Source of the DNA: Holacanthus passer
Lineage: Eukaryota; Chordata; Actinopteri; Pomacanthidae
DNA: 64,000 nucleotides
Assembly (NCBI GenBank): GCA_025331565.1
Contig: JAFREQ010000076.1
Coordinates: 2,418,001-2,482,000, forward strand
Direction: 5' to 3'
Shown here: piece by piece, positions 11,560 through 23,975 of the stretch
How positions within the stretch are numbered: the stretch's first letter is position 1
Layout of the letters: the number at the start of each line of letters is the position of its first letter
Notes under the pieces: generated by a model
What the model was told of the DNA's origin: nothing
Databases searched by the model: none
What the model saw: only the letters and a program-made list of their open reading frames with translations
Position numbers and translations under genes: made by a program

Positions 11560-14500
11560 ATATGTTCTCTCTTCTGTGAGTATGTTGGTGTGTGGCTCGA
11601 ACTATACACTGCAGGACTGAACGATCAGGGCCTGCTGGGATCTGCAGTCAGAGGTCCCCGTCTTACAAGCCATAAAACAAGCTATTATATTGCTGCTGTA
11701 GCTGAAAGAAACATCCTACTGCAAGTGTGATGTTTTTGTTTTTCTCACTTGAACTGCGCATCTGTATTTTCTCTTCCTTTCTAAAAAACGCGCTCATTGC
11801 ACATGTTATCATCGCTCAATAATATGACTCGCCTTTCACCAGCGGCCTCAGTGGCTTGTCCTCCACTGATAGGATCAATACAAAAATGGCCAAACAATAA
11901 ACAGTGAAATTAGGTGCTGAAGCCAGTTCTGTCAAACAGCAGGAAACCTCCAACTGAAGAATGGAAGGAAGTGATTTGATTTTAGTCTGAAACAGGTAAC
12001 AAGGACCAGATGCCTGCATCAGTGTGTGCGATGTGTCCAGACATATGCGTATGAGTAGTATGTGAATATGTTTGTGCATGAGTGCATGTGTATGCTGTTA
12101 TACTTTGTCTGGATTGAATATCCCTACATTTGATACTTTCATGTGTGTGTCTGTCTGCGTGTGTGTGCACAGGTGCACATAAATGAGATCATCCTTTACG
12201 CTTGTAAATTTGTGCACAACTGTGGATGTGTATGCAAGGCCAGACTTAAGGTTAGAGTCCTTCTTTGTAGATGTCTGGTGGGACAACATTTGATAAACTG
12301 TAAACACATGTGTGTGCAGAGGCTACGTACACATTGCATGTGTGTGTTACGGAGATTAAATTCCCTCCACTGGCCGTCTACTGTTTATCATCCAGAAGAT
12401 TTTAGTGAGGTACTGACAGCTCTGTCTTCAGCTCAGTCCTCATCATTAACACAGTGGATAGAGTAATTTTTTGCCTTAAGCTCATAAGCTCAAAAAGTTA
12501 AAATGCTCAAACCTCTGCTCTCGCCAAGTGGAAACAAATACTCTCACATGACGGCAACACATTCGGACAGAACACGATCCGCTGACGGATTGTTTGCACT
12601 GCATCCAGAAGTCCACAGGGGCATCCTATTCAAACTATCACTCTCTTTTCTCCCTTTGGCGTTTTCTCTCTGTATAATTTGGATGGCGATCAACACACCC
12701 CAAGCTGTGGGAACAGTAACCTGTTCATTTTTCTCACACTTGGGGTTGACACAAGATTCTCTCAGCGAAGCTACGCCGCTCTGTGCTTCGCCGTTTCATT
12801 ACGCTGAGAAGCACTTAACGCTGTCCTCCGTCTTCATTTTCTCAGAGAGAACTTTTACGAGGCCTTTGAGTTACGCTTCCTGTGTTTAATGGAGGTATAA
12901 TTGTCTTCGTAGAGCTGCAGACCAGAGTCGGACCTCCCAAAAAACTCCAGTCGTCATCTTCCATCTTTTTCTGATTAGTGTGCACCTGAACGGCCCTCTG
13001 GACAAGCACAATGGCTGTTTTTTCCCCCCCTCTGTTTTGTGTACAATCTGCTCTGGATTAGCTCTTTTCAGCCCTTTTATGGCCGTGCTGTCACTGTCAA
13101 TCCCTCAACAAAACAAATCACCTTGATAACAGACTGGAACGACATTGTTGTCCGGTATTGTTTGAAGTCGACAGGCCCAGCGGGGTGCACGTTCCCGCCT
13201 GCATGAAGCTTTGTCTCCTGTAGCAAAACGGAGAATGGTTGAGTATAGAGGTGTGGAGTGTAACAACTGGAGAAGTGAAAACAGTTGTAAATCTCTGAAT
13301 ACCTACCTTTAGGATTTTTCAACATCAAGCCAGACACAAGGCCACTGAGAAGACTTGGCAGACCTTCCTGGTCTTTATCAGCCCATTACTTTGCACCTCA
13401 GTTAGAGTCTCTAGTGGGATTTTCAGTAAAAGGTCCTCCTTTAAAACAGCTTTCCTGTTTGGCATGAAAACTCAAGCAGACACATCATTATGAGGGATCT
13501 GTCGTTAGCCTGACCTCACTGCTTAGCTGCTCTCACTCACCCTTATCTTGTGTTCACCCATCCCGCTTCTGCTTCCCCTCCTCACTGTTCGCTTATCTCT
13601 GTATCGGACCGTCAGCCGCTATCTCCTGCACAAATCATTCAGCTTCAGTATGTTTTATTGCCATTTACAAAAAAACATTATTCAAGCCTCCGAGTAAAAA
13701 AAAGTGTTACTTCTGACAGCTTCTCTCTGTCGCTCACACCTACTGATACGTTCTGCCACAGCTTGGTTTTCATCCACTTATTTTAATGCCAGCGTTTTGT
13801 GCCAAAATATTATGCAATGAATAATGATGGAAACACATTGGCCTGGTAAATAGTGATACTGCAATATTTCCTGCAGCTTCCTAGATACTTTCCCAATGTG
13901 GGCAGGAGGCTTTCACATCTGGTATCAGTGGGCCAGTCAGTAAATCTGTCTTTTCAGAGTGTCTTTGGCTTAAAACATTACAGACGTTATGATGTTAAAA
14001 TGTCATCAGGAAGATGTTTGACAGAGAGAAATGTGTTTAGCTGACATGTACAGTATGTGGATGTGTTTTCTGATTAGTCAGGAAGGCCTTGATTCCCTTC
14101 AGTCATGTTTGTGGAAATGAGTCTATTTTACATTTTATTTTGGCACATTGTAAACATTTACTCCAATCTGCAAAGAAATGCAGCTGAACACATAGTTTAT
14201 CATTGAATGCCTCCTCCACATGTTCTCCAACCACAGGATACCAGACCTTCGTACGCCCGTAGACTCGGACAGAGCCGATAACGTGTGAGTCTGTCACAGA
14301 AAGTAGCCCTGACACACCCATGACATATTCTCCATAATCGTGAAATCCTCCTTTTATTCTTCTTGAAACACATGAAAGTCAAGCCCCACTATAAACATGT
14401 TGCCTCATAAATGTTCCGGTTGCTTAACAGCCAAGCACTTACAAATCCATCTCGTCTCGACCCAAAACCACAGCACTTATGAGCCAATTTGAGAATCTGG

Positions 14501-14880
14501 CATGAAGTGTGAAGATGAATCATTCACCTACGTTCCATTAAAATGTGGTCAGCGGTTCCCGGGAAATCATGCACGAAATAAACAATGTAGGATAATTTAC
14601 AAAAAGTCACAATGAGGTGGCGAGATGCTGCATCATTGTCAGTCATCAGGTTTAGTTGGAAATCTGGTCTGTGGTGTCTGAGGTTTCTTGTGATGGAACA
14701 ACAAACAAAAAGGCAGGAAGAGGTCTGGTCCGATACGAGCACTTTTAATATTCCTGAGTATCAGGAGTTTTTTCTAAAATATTTTAAATGGCATTCTCTA
14801 AAACAAGATGCAATACAGAATGAGATGAAAAATGGTTTATCTTATCCAACAGAGATAGTCTAAATATGTTTTAAACAGTT
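11558..14880. other. Non-coding stretch
   Basis: The region 12000-12360 is TG/CA-word-rich and looks like an eroded microsatellite. The remainder (12400-14880) shows no exon or nameable element. Open frames up to 128 codons occur (12503-12889) but carry no family signal and are not flanked by good splice sites. Confidence 0.45.
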
Positions 14881-15135
14881 TTTGAGATATAGCACAGGAT
14901 CATGTGGCTCGAGGTGTTTTTTGTTTTTTGACCCTCCAGGAGCCTGGTGGGCGGAGTCAGGTCATCAGGTGAGATTCAGCTCACCTAGTCTGGCTGCAAG
15001 ACTATATAAACTCGTAGCAGCCAGTCGGTCTGGTTTTGCTGGATTGCAGTTTGTCTTTATGTTGATTTCCATTTTAGTCACAACTCGTGTGTGGTCTCCC
15101 CTCCTTTGTCCAGCCTTGAGCCCGGTTGTGACCCA
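14881..15135 (+). mobile_element. Possible solo-LTR-like fragment with TATA box
   Basis: A G+C-richer block with TATATAAA at 15003-15010 follows a 'ggcggagtcaggtcatcagg' segment. About 120 bases downstream comes a 'gcccggttgtgac' end. A TATA box inside a compact block ending in tgtgac is typical of fish Gypsy-type LTRs. I see no matching second LTR, no target-site duplication and no internal domain. It may be a solo LTR remnant or an unrelated promoter-like sequence. Confidence 0.3.
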
Positions 15136-15321
15136 AACAGCTACTTTCTTAAAACTGTATGCAGGCGTTTTACACCTCCATCAGATAATGCCAGTAGAGA
15201 CATAACAGGAAGCATGGGAGTGAGAGATGCAACAAAGGTTCCCACCCTGACCTGAACCAGGGTCCAGTGTCTGCATCTAATAATAATTGTTTGATTAAAT
15301 GAAACCTGAACTTCTCAAATC

Positions 15322-15621
15322 TTAAGGGAATAATTTGACATTTTGGGAAATGCACTTGCTTAAGAGTTGAAAGTGTCTGCTTCCTTGGAACCTCACAGCG
15401 ATGATGAGATTCCAGGCGAATGCACCTGGCCGAGAAATATTCACAGCATGTAACTCACTGTAAAACTAGTAACTGCTGTCTTTATAGTTACATTACGCAG
15501 ATTAAAGAAAGAAGATTCAACATGTTAATTAGTGAGTTTTACAGGTGCTGGTAGGCGGATTCTTTACGTCTGTCTTAACAGAGCCAAGATAATTGTTTCT
15601 CACTGCTCGCAGTCTTTATGT
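15322..15621 (-). mobile_element. Fish MITE-like dispersed element, truncated (family A)
   Basis: It opens with the terminal phrase 'ttaagggaataatttgaca' followed by 'ttttgggaaatgc', an end sequence I recognise from a widespread percomorph terminal-inverted-repeat element. It continues through 'gttaattagtgagttttac', 'aggtgctggtaggcggatt', 'cagagcca' and 'agtctttatg'. The opposite terminus is missing, so this copy is truncated near 15621. A second, fold-back copy is at 30712-31021. Confidence 0.7.
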
Positions 15622-18600
15622 TAATGACATGAGAGAATATCAAAATATTGAGCTACTACTTTAACATTTTGATATGTAATATGAACGAAAGAGAGATTAT
15701 GAGGGAGGAAACTTGCTTTCTATGGCAACATTAAGCGGTGTTCAGCCAGTTCTTTCAACTTGTGTTGAATGTCCAAAAGTTATTATGAACACTAAAGCCT
15801 CAACACTCATTAACTGTGAGAACAAAGGCAGCAGGGGGAGTGGCTGGCATTTACAAAGGCAGTTAGCAGACACGCATATAAAATGCTCCCTTGTTAAATT
15901 ACTTTGTTTCTCAGTGAGAAATACAAAAGCTTGAGTGTATCTGCTCAGATGTCCAGTGGTTGTACCAAAATATTCCTATGATCCCACAATGACAGTGGGA
16001 AAATTGGAGCAAGGGACGACAGGTTAAAGGTTATTTTTAAAGAGGAGGGGTCAGGATGGGAAAGTGGCAGGAGAAGTGATGGAAAGATGATGCGAGTGGG
16101 GAGAGGTGAGGCATAACAGAGGGGAGGAAGAGTGCAGGTCAGCCTGTATTCTGGTGGAAGCCGTTCAGACCTCCTGTGCTCCCAGTCAAAGCTTCCTCTG
16201 TTAGGCCAGAGCTCTGATGTTTCCCCTGGGGCCGGGGTCCTGGAAGTGGGCTGGCAGAGCAAATAAACAGAGAGGAGGTGCTCACGCTCGCCACACTAAC
16301 ACCTTCACATATGTATACTCACACAAGTTTCAAAAGAATACACACACACGCAATTATACGCTAACAGTAAAAGAGCTGGCCTGGCAACACCTTCGCGCCT
16401 TTAGGAGGAAGCTGACGTAGAGGCTGGTGTTATTAAATTTGCGGGGACGAAGCATTTGAGATCATGAGAGGAGTTTTGGAGCTGAGACATAGTTGGAATT
16501 CTGTCCATTTCTTGGCTATATTGTGAGACAAATGGGTGGAAAGTACAAATTAGTTTAGCCTTGTTATAAAAGTAGTATAAATGTGCTTTCACTGGGGATT
16601 TAAAAAACACACAAAGAGCTTAAGGAGAGAACACCTTATAAAAAAATCTCTTTAAATCCCACCGGTTAGAGCAACAGCAGAACATTAGCCACACGTTGAA
16701 AAGACAAAAAGTCAAAACATTAAAAAGCTCAACATCAGAAATGAACGCTACTGACTCCCAGAAGAATGTGTATAAAAAATGGCAGCCGTCCAGAAACGTG
16801 TTTTATTGCTGGTCTCATCATGCTGATGTGCTTCAGTGTAATCCATCATCACGCCATCATACACAACCTGACCAGCCACGTTTTTGAACTGCTTGTGACT
16901 GTGAGGGTTGCTGAGCAAATAAATCAATTACAGCACGGTTGATGAATACAGCATGCTGCAATTGTAACACGTATAAGCCACTTCAGTAAGAGGCATCCAT
17001 CACACTGACAAGACGCATACACACACACACAGACGCACACACACACATGGCCCGTCTCCTGTCCTGGCGTGTCAAGAGGCCATTGACCTCCACTGAGCTC
17101 CACTTCCTGTGTGCCTCCCACCAGACTCCCAAAAGGGAAACTCTAAACTGACAACAACCTTCATCCCTGTCTTTTGACCATCCTCCTCCTCATGTCAATG
17201 TCCTCCTCCCTCATTTCTTACTCGTGGCATTTCCTCCCCCATCATAGCATACCCCGCAGATCAGCCCACGTCCTTGCACTCTGAGGTGATGCACAGGAGA
17301 TACGATTTATTTCAAAGGACACCAGAAGAGACGGATGCTGGAGCCTCTTCTCCCTCACATGTAGAAACTTTACCTACAACCTAGGAGAACAACACTCTGT
17401 AATGTGAGTGGGACAGCATCGTCTATGGAAAGCATCATCCATACCCTGCTCTCAGGACCCCTACGCTGTCTGGGCTGGGGACTTGGGGAGGTAGTGGGGT
17501 TTTCTTGGGGTGCTGTAATGAATATCCTGTCCTTGTAGCACATTCCTGCCTACAATGCACAAATAAATCACTGCAAAGCTGGATAGGAAACCATAACTTT
17601 GAGCATTTCCCCCTTGGAATCAGACCCCTTGCTAAAAGTACATTATCTCGTGTGTAAAGTGATCCAGGCCCAGGCCTGCCTCTGGATCCTGTCTCGGGGT
17701 TTCTTCCAGTGCCGCCTTGCTGGTTTTGGCGGCAGCTGCCACAGCAGGCTGTCGGGCATGGGTCTGCTTGCACCCCTCACTGAACAGGTAGCTGGAGACT
17801 GGTGGGAGAAAATTAGTACCCAAAGTCCAGAGAAGATGGACAGGGGTGGAGTTAGGGATGCTTTGAATGAGATCAGGTCAGTGTGGCTTGCAAACTCAAT
17901 ATGGTGTATTTATGACATGCAGGAGGTTGCATGTAGACACCATCAGCCATGCTGAAGATACACCACTTGGCCATGTCAGAGGCCTGTCAAAGGTGATACT
18001 CATATTTTGTACCTTGTTCACATTTTCCTTCCAAAAATCAGCAAGAATCATTTTGCTGCTTGCTAGAGGTCTTGTCCTTCTGCAGGATCTGTATCAGAGC
18101 CAATCAAGGCATTTTTTAATAGATTTGTATGAGTTATGTAAGGTCCCGTCCAGTTCCAGTTCTTTGTTTATTGTAATTTATCGCACTCTGGATACACAAG
18201 CTGTCAAAAACAGCAGTCAGCTGTCACAGTTAAGATTATCCACACTGACAGTGTGTCACTGAAAGCCAAGAAAGGCTGTCCAAATCCTCTCCAAACCTTT
18301 CAGTCATCCATTTATTTTCTTAATGCAGAGCTGCTGCTATAGCTTTGAATCATATGCAAATTGCTGCAAATCACAACATACTGTATATGAATATTAATGC
18401 AAGCTTTCAAAGAGTGAGTAATGCAGGTCAGCCTGTGCAAGGTAGGAGATACTACCTGCTCCAGGCTGAGCCATAACCTGATAATCTGACTGCAAACACA
18501 TTTCGACTGCAAACTAGTAACAATATCCCGTTTCATTTAGTACAAGGCTTTCACTTCATTGCAATAATTGTCAGGAAATGAACGATTCACTACTCATTTC

Positions 18601-18999
18601 AGTCAGAATCCACTGAGCACTGTAGTGCAGTTTAGTTTAGTTGATTTCTTGTTTATGTCATCGTGTGTAGAGTAGCTCAGGTCTCTATGTGTGTACTTGA
18701 GGACAGAAATCTCCAAATGTGAACAAGATGTGTGCATGTTGACTCTGAAATGTGGATATAAAAAAACTTCTAAAAATGAGGTAAAAGTCTTGGGCTTCAA
18801 GGGATGGAAAACCTTCTTCAGTCTCACCTCAGATGCTCCTCTCAAATGGCAGTAATTTTACACGCGTATGAATCCTATGCATATTTTGATATTTGTGTAC
18901 ATTTTCAAACCGGTGTCGTATTCTGAATTTTAAACATGGAAGTCATAAAAGGTTAGTGATTGCACTGAATCTATTTTAACAAATTCACTTGAACTAAAG
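15622..18999. other. Non-coding stretch with a CA microsatellite
   Basis: A (CA)n run interrupted by 'gacg' lies at 17018-17048. An octamer site ATGCAAAT (18354-18361) sits in a smooth AT-rich context near 18330-18410. No exon is recognised. The 17599-17955 open frame is 118 codons long but matches no family and lacks splice context. Confidence 0.45.
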
Positions 19000-19000
19000 T

Positions 19001-19345
19001 TTAAAGGTGCCCTGTGGAGAAAGGGCAAACAAACAAACGTTGTGTTTGCATTCAGTGTTACTCATTGTAACTCATTGTATGCATCCTGGAGCCCCATAGA
19101 ATATTTGCCAGGCTCAAGTTCAAGTTTGCATGCTGCATTGTTTACATCACTATTAAATAGCTAGCAGCCTTCCTCTGTCTGCCTTTGCAGTTTTAGAAAA
19201 TAGGTTATATCTGTCAGTTTATTCTAAGCTGTTCGCTGTCGTACGCATGCACATATCCTGGGCAGCCCCTCCTACTGAAAATGGGTTCCAAAGAAAATAC
19301 ATCAAATATGACGCTGTAGCGCTAAGTGACATTCTGACATTCTAC
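19001..19345 (+). repeat. Dispersed fish repeat starting 'ttaaaggtgccctgtggaga'
   Basis: The opening words and the following 'caaacaaacgttgtgtttgc' and 'attcagtgttactc' are familiar from a high-copy percomorph element usually found in gene deserts and introns. The end is diffuse; I placed it where the recognisable phrases stop. Confidence 0.55.
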
Positions 19346-21129
19346 TTAACAAGACGTACAGTTTTTTCACAGTCCGACACGCGCATGTCTCTATGCTGAT
19401 TTCACATATTCAGCACAGCTGCAGCTGCTTTGACACAAAATATTTTCAATGACCACATCTGTTAAATTTCACTTGAACTCGACTGCCACCACAGCTCTGT
19501 ATTTACAATCCTTTTTCCACATTTAAAAAAAAATCTGTTACACAGACTGCAATTTGCTGCATTATGCTACAAAATAATAACAAATATAAACAGAACAAAC
19601 ATGTAACACGTAAACTCCTGACTCTTACACCACTGAGTCTTTCATTTGTGAATGTCCTCAATGAAAGACTTGTGCCAGATGAAGAAAGGACATGAGATGT
19701 GATATTGATATAATACTAATGCTAATACTGTTTCTCTTCCTCGATGTGTGAGTGGCCTGATCTCTCTCTGAATGTAGCGACAAAGAGCTGTGCTCATTCA
19801 CAAGATAGGCGGCAGTCATCCCTCTTCTTTCCTCTGCCAACCTCAGTGACATGCCTTGATTGCAGTGAAAGCAATGGAAGCGGCAGCAGCAACTGTTTGC
19901 TGTCTGAAAGCACCTTTATGGTATAAGAATTGATCCTGAGATGTGTCAGAAGTTTCTGGTTGCATCAGTGTATTTTGGCTGTGGCATTAACTGTTGTCCT
20001 GAGCTGATGTGTAAAGAAATCTGTGTGAAGAGTTTTGAAAAAGAGAACTTAGCATTAAAAAAATGCATTTAAGCAATTGTAAGAAAAAAAAAAACAAAGT
20101 AGCAGACAGATAGTCCTGTTTGGTACTGTATTTTAAAAGTGGCTGTTCAAGGCTTTGAGTAATCTGTCTGGCCTCAGCCAAGCCCTGAGAGGAGAGAAAA
20201 ATATTCCTGTGAATGAAATAAAGATGGAAAAGGCAGACACCTCATCAGGTTTCATGGACAGAGGGCAGCACAAGGCCATCAACATGTCAGTCTGAAGGGA
20301 AGGGAAGAGAAAGAGAGAGACAGAGATTATGTCAACAACTAGTGAACCAATGGAGTGCACCATGAAAAAAGAGGCAGATCGAGTGGCTTGAATACAAATC
20401 GACATGTTTCAAATCACAGACTGGATGTCGGGGCGAGTGAAGTAAAGTGCACAGAGAGGACATGAAATAGCAGAGAGGAGGAGAGGGAGCTTGCTAGCGT
20501 CATGCATCAGTCTCACTAATATGTCCTGACTGACATTAAAAGGCTGTACCCAATTACTGGAGGGTATCCCAGCCCTCACACAGACTCACACACGCGCACA
20601 CACACACACACACCGTATCTGAGGCTGCTGCCAATATTCTGTGCCCATATTCAATTTTCATCCATTCTCATGTCAAAATCAAACCAATACATCTTATATT
20701 TTATACCGATGGAAGATAGAACAAACACGTACACATAAGTCAGATTCCACCAAGTGTAATGGTCCACGCTTTAGTGGCCGTGTCATGTTGACCGGGCCTG
20801 TTGCCCGTCTGACCAACATACTTTCACTTTCCAAAACAAAAACACACGGGTCACCTCTCTCTCCGCCCTCCTCTGCTTGTCCAGACGCCACGGCCTCCCC
20901 ATCCCGTCCATCACAAACACCCGGGGGAGAGCTGCCGAGGCTGCTGCATTTCTCACTGACAGACGGCCTGTCGATGTATGTGTAGTGTGTTGTAATGAGA
21001 TCAGCTGGCTTTCACTGTCATCAGTTGTTTTCTCTGCTATTTGCCACTGTCTTGATTCTGTTACTTTATTTCGATGCTCTAATTTGGGCCGGTATGAGTC
21101 TCAAGGGATGTAAATGTCTTTCAGCCACT

Positions 21130-21195
21130 TATGCATGATTTCCATGAAATTTGGTGTCGACATTCGTGGTTCCCAGATGATGAATCCTACTGACA
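21130..21195 (+). repeat. Short piece of dispersed repeat family E
   Basis: 'ccatgaaatttggtgtcgac' followed by 'attcgtggttcccagatgat' and 'gaatcctactgac' is the end segment of a common percomorph repeat. Its reverse complement resembles the right end of the longer copy at 42730-43085 ('tatcaaattccatggcaat'). Confidence 0.6.
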
Positions 21196-22440
21196 TTGAA
21201 AATCCTCTCACAAAGCTGCAGACTCCCAGTGTTGTTTCTCATTCACTGGGACGCTCTTTCTCTGGCTTATGTCTTTCTGTGTGAGCTTTCAGTCAGTTTC
21301 ACATTTTTGACTTTGACTTGACAAATTTCTGATGCTTTACCACTAATATTAGAGTTTCACTGAGTATGTAAAGTGAGTTTATGTATGTGAGTGTGAAGGT
21401 TAGTAAGTTTGAAAGTATGCGCATAGACCATGCAGTCCAAAGTTGAGGTGAGAGCCAAATCTAATGCTGTAAATCCAGAGGAAACAGAGGAGATGAGAGG
21501 GAGCAATCTTGAAATGAATGCGTCACAGAACAAAGTTCACTTATATTCACACAAAACACAATATAATGTCAGCACACAGCCTCACACAGCTGACAGGATG
21601 GCTGAACACTCCTGGTAACTCGCCTGTACAGATTATTAAAAACATCTCTTCTAAACTTATCTGCCTACTCTTTCAGTACTTCTACCTCTTCTATCAGTAA
21701 CAGAAATGAATAAATACTTTTGTTCAGTCATTAAAAACAGTGTCTGTGCAGCTGAAGAGTTTCTGAAGCATAAAAAGCACAGAAAGTCAATCACTAATTG
21801 CTTCTGACATTAGATAGCGTTGTTAAACTGAGAGAACAAAGTGCACTTTATGGTCAAAAGTTGTACTGCAAATGCTCATCTGCACTAAATTTATACTGAG
21901 TCTGCCGTGAAATCAATTTCGGCCGCTTAAATCATTTATTCCAGCTAAAGCATGATGAGATCTCATTGGACTTGTTTTCATGTAAGGTGGCATAAGGCCA
22001 GAGGTTGCTACAGCACTAAAATAATCGTAATGAAAGAAATTTTATTTGATGTAGATCCGTCACGTCATGGCTGATAACTTATAAGCTCAGTGTCTGCACT
22101 GATACTGATCCTGCTTTGATCAACTTAGCAGGGCAGCTTTTAAAAATCTGTAATACTAAAAAGTACAAATTTTCTTATTATCATAGTGGCGTTTAGGATG
22201 GTTAAGAAAAATGTACAGCTTTTTGTGTTGTCCCGAATTGTTGGTGTGAGAAATGACCTGTTATAAAAGCCAGGTCATCATCTTGAATAAAGAAGAAATT
22301 ATGACTGTCACATCAGAGTCAGATCAACCTGAATCTTTAAGTCAAATAAACTTTTAGGTGGCATTCATGCAAAAGTAAAAACTTATGGAGGTCCTCTCCA
22401 GGGCAGACTTGCATCTGCAACGTATTAACCCAGCTTAGAT

Positions 22441-22492
22441 CAGTGACCGACTGACTGATGGATCGACTGAATGACTGACTGAATGAGTGACA
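22441..22492 (+). repeat. Degenerate (GACT)n-like tandem repeat
   Basis: Imperfect repeats of gactgact/gactgaat over about 50 bases. Confidence 0.7.
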
Positions 22493-23975
22493 GTCTTCAT
22501 CTCAGCGTTTTACTCTCCTTTCTCCACCTCAGCTCCGTGCCCGGCTTTATCCATCCCTCTCAACACTCCCAGCTACAAGCTGCAGATTAAAGCTGCTCTC
22601 ATCTGGATCTCATCAGTTTAGGCCGGCCTCGCCGTTTTATAGGTTATTTTTCATGCAGGAGAAGGAGGGGGGGGATCTCAGAGTGATTTAGGGTTACACT
22701 GCATGGAGGCTGGAGGAGAATAAAAGCAACTTGTTGTCTTGAGGGGGAAGTGAATGAGGCAGCATGTTAAATCCCCTCCGGTAACAGCATGCCATTTTTA
22801 GGACAGGAGTCGTGCATTCTTACCCTTTTTCTTCCAGCATGTGAGCGTGTGTGTGTGGGTGATATTTGTTGCGTGGCTGTGCCGCTCCAGTTCTCCAGTA
22901 CTGAGCCATTTCCTCTCATTTTTTCCAACTGTAATGTCTGTAACATGTGGTGGATTGTTGTGGGATAGCTGGACTAGTGTCATTGCCAAACACTGTAAAT
23001 CAATTTTGGGGGAAATTGTTGCCCAATATTCGTTGCACAATGCCGTGTTTCTAAAATACTGTGTCCAACAAGCTGTTCCGATCTTACATCACAAAAGCAG
23101 AGACGGTAAAGGAATTAAATACTTGACTTTAAGTAATCGTTGTTTACTTGGTCAGGGTTCAAGTACTGGCCAGGGAAATCAGAATAAGTAGCGCCTAAAC
23201 TGCAGCTACTCTTCTATTTACATTTATCAGTGTACTTTTTACTGTGGAGTGAAAACAGGAGAACAGACCAGAAAGCTGGAGTGACAATCTGCTGAACTGT
23301 CTGCAAGAGGCTTGAAAGTGTTTGCAGAAACGATACATTATAGAAATTGGCAGTGATGCAGAAATGGAAATGAATGAACTGTCACTATTGCTTCAGTGTA
23401 AAGCAACCTTTTCTCTGATGAGCATAAATTTACAAAGATGAAGACAACTATGGACTGATAGTTACACTTTGAATGCAAGTTTGACCTTGTTTATAATAAT
23501 ACTAGAGTTGTAGGCCTATTATTTGCACAGGATCCCCTCTCACCATGTGGTATGTAACCTACTAATTTGTAAAATGTTAACTGGTTTTACTATGATCCCT
23601 GTCTCTTCCTTTCTCCACTTCACCATGTCTGGTCTGTATGTTGATGCGTTACAGCTGCACGCATGCCTCCAACTGGTCAGCTGACTGTAAGATGTGGAAT
23701 GTCATTGATGACTAACTGGTGCATTTTTCAGTGTATCAGTTTGCTGGATGTGTACATTTCCCACCATTTCGATAATGATCCCCCTAACATTTTTCTTCTT
23801 TAATCCTGGATGATGGTGTCTTTATTCTGCAGTCCATCAAACTGAACCTCTACACTGACAAAAGCCTCCTTTATGTATTCTGCCTTAATAGAAGTGAGTG
23901 GTTGGTACAGCTCAAGCTTTATATTAACTGTACAGACATGAGAGTGGTGTCAATGGTCTCTTCTTTCTTTTTCAG

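Larger units (their letters stand above)
19346..23975. other. Non-coding stretch upstream of the first recognised CCBE1-like exon
   Basis: It contains a (CA)n tract at 20586-20613, a degenerate 'gactgact' tract at 22441-22492, and a short dispersed-repeat match at about 21130-21195 ('ccatgaaatttggtgtcgac'). I searched it for the missing CCBE1 exon (Cys-Ser-Glu-Ser and Thr-Thr-Cys-Tyr-Arg segments) and found no convincing candidate. It may be intronic. Confidence 0.45.

Noticed and set aside
12503..12889. 128-codon + strand open frame
   Set aside because: No recognisable domain, no promoter or splice context, and length within what chance allows in 64 kb read in six frames.
17599..17955. 118-codon + strand frame with several Cys and Trp
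   Set aside because: Overlapping open frames on both strands, no family match, no flanking exons.
19862..19920. Cys-Ser-Glu-Ser followed by a second Cys, like the missing CCBE1 exon
   Set aside because: Spacing between the cysteines is seven rather than eight, the rest of the motif is absent, and the only donor (gtataa) gives the wrong phase for exon 23976.
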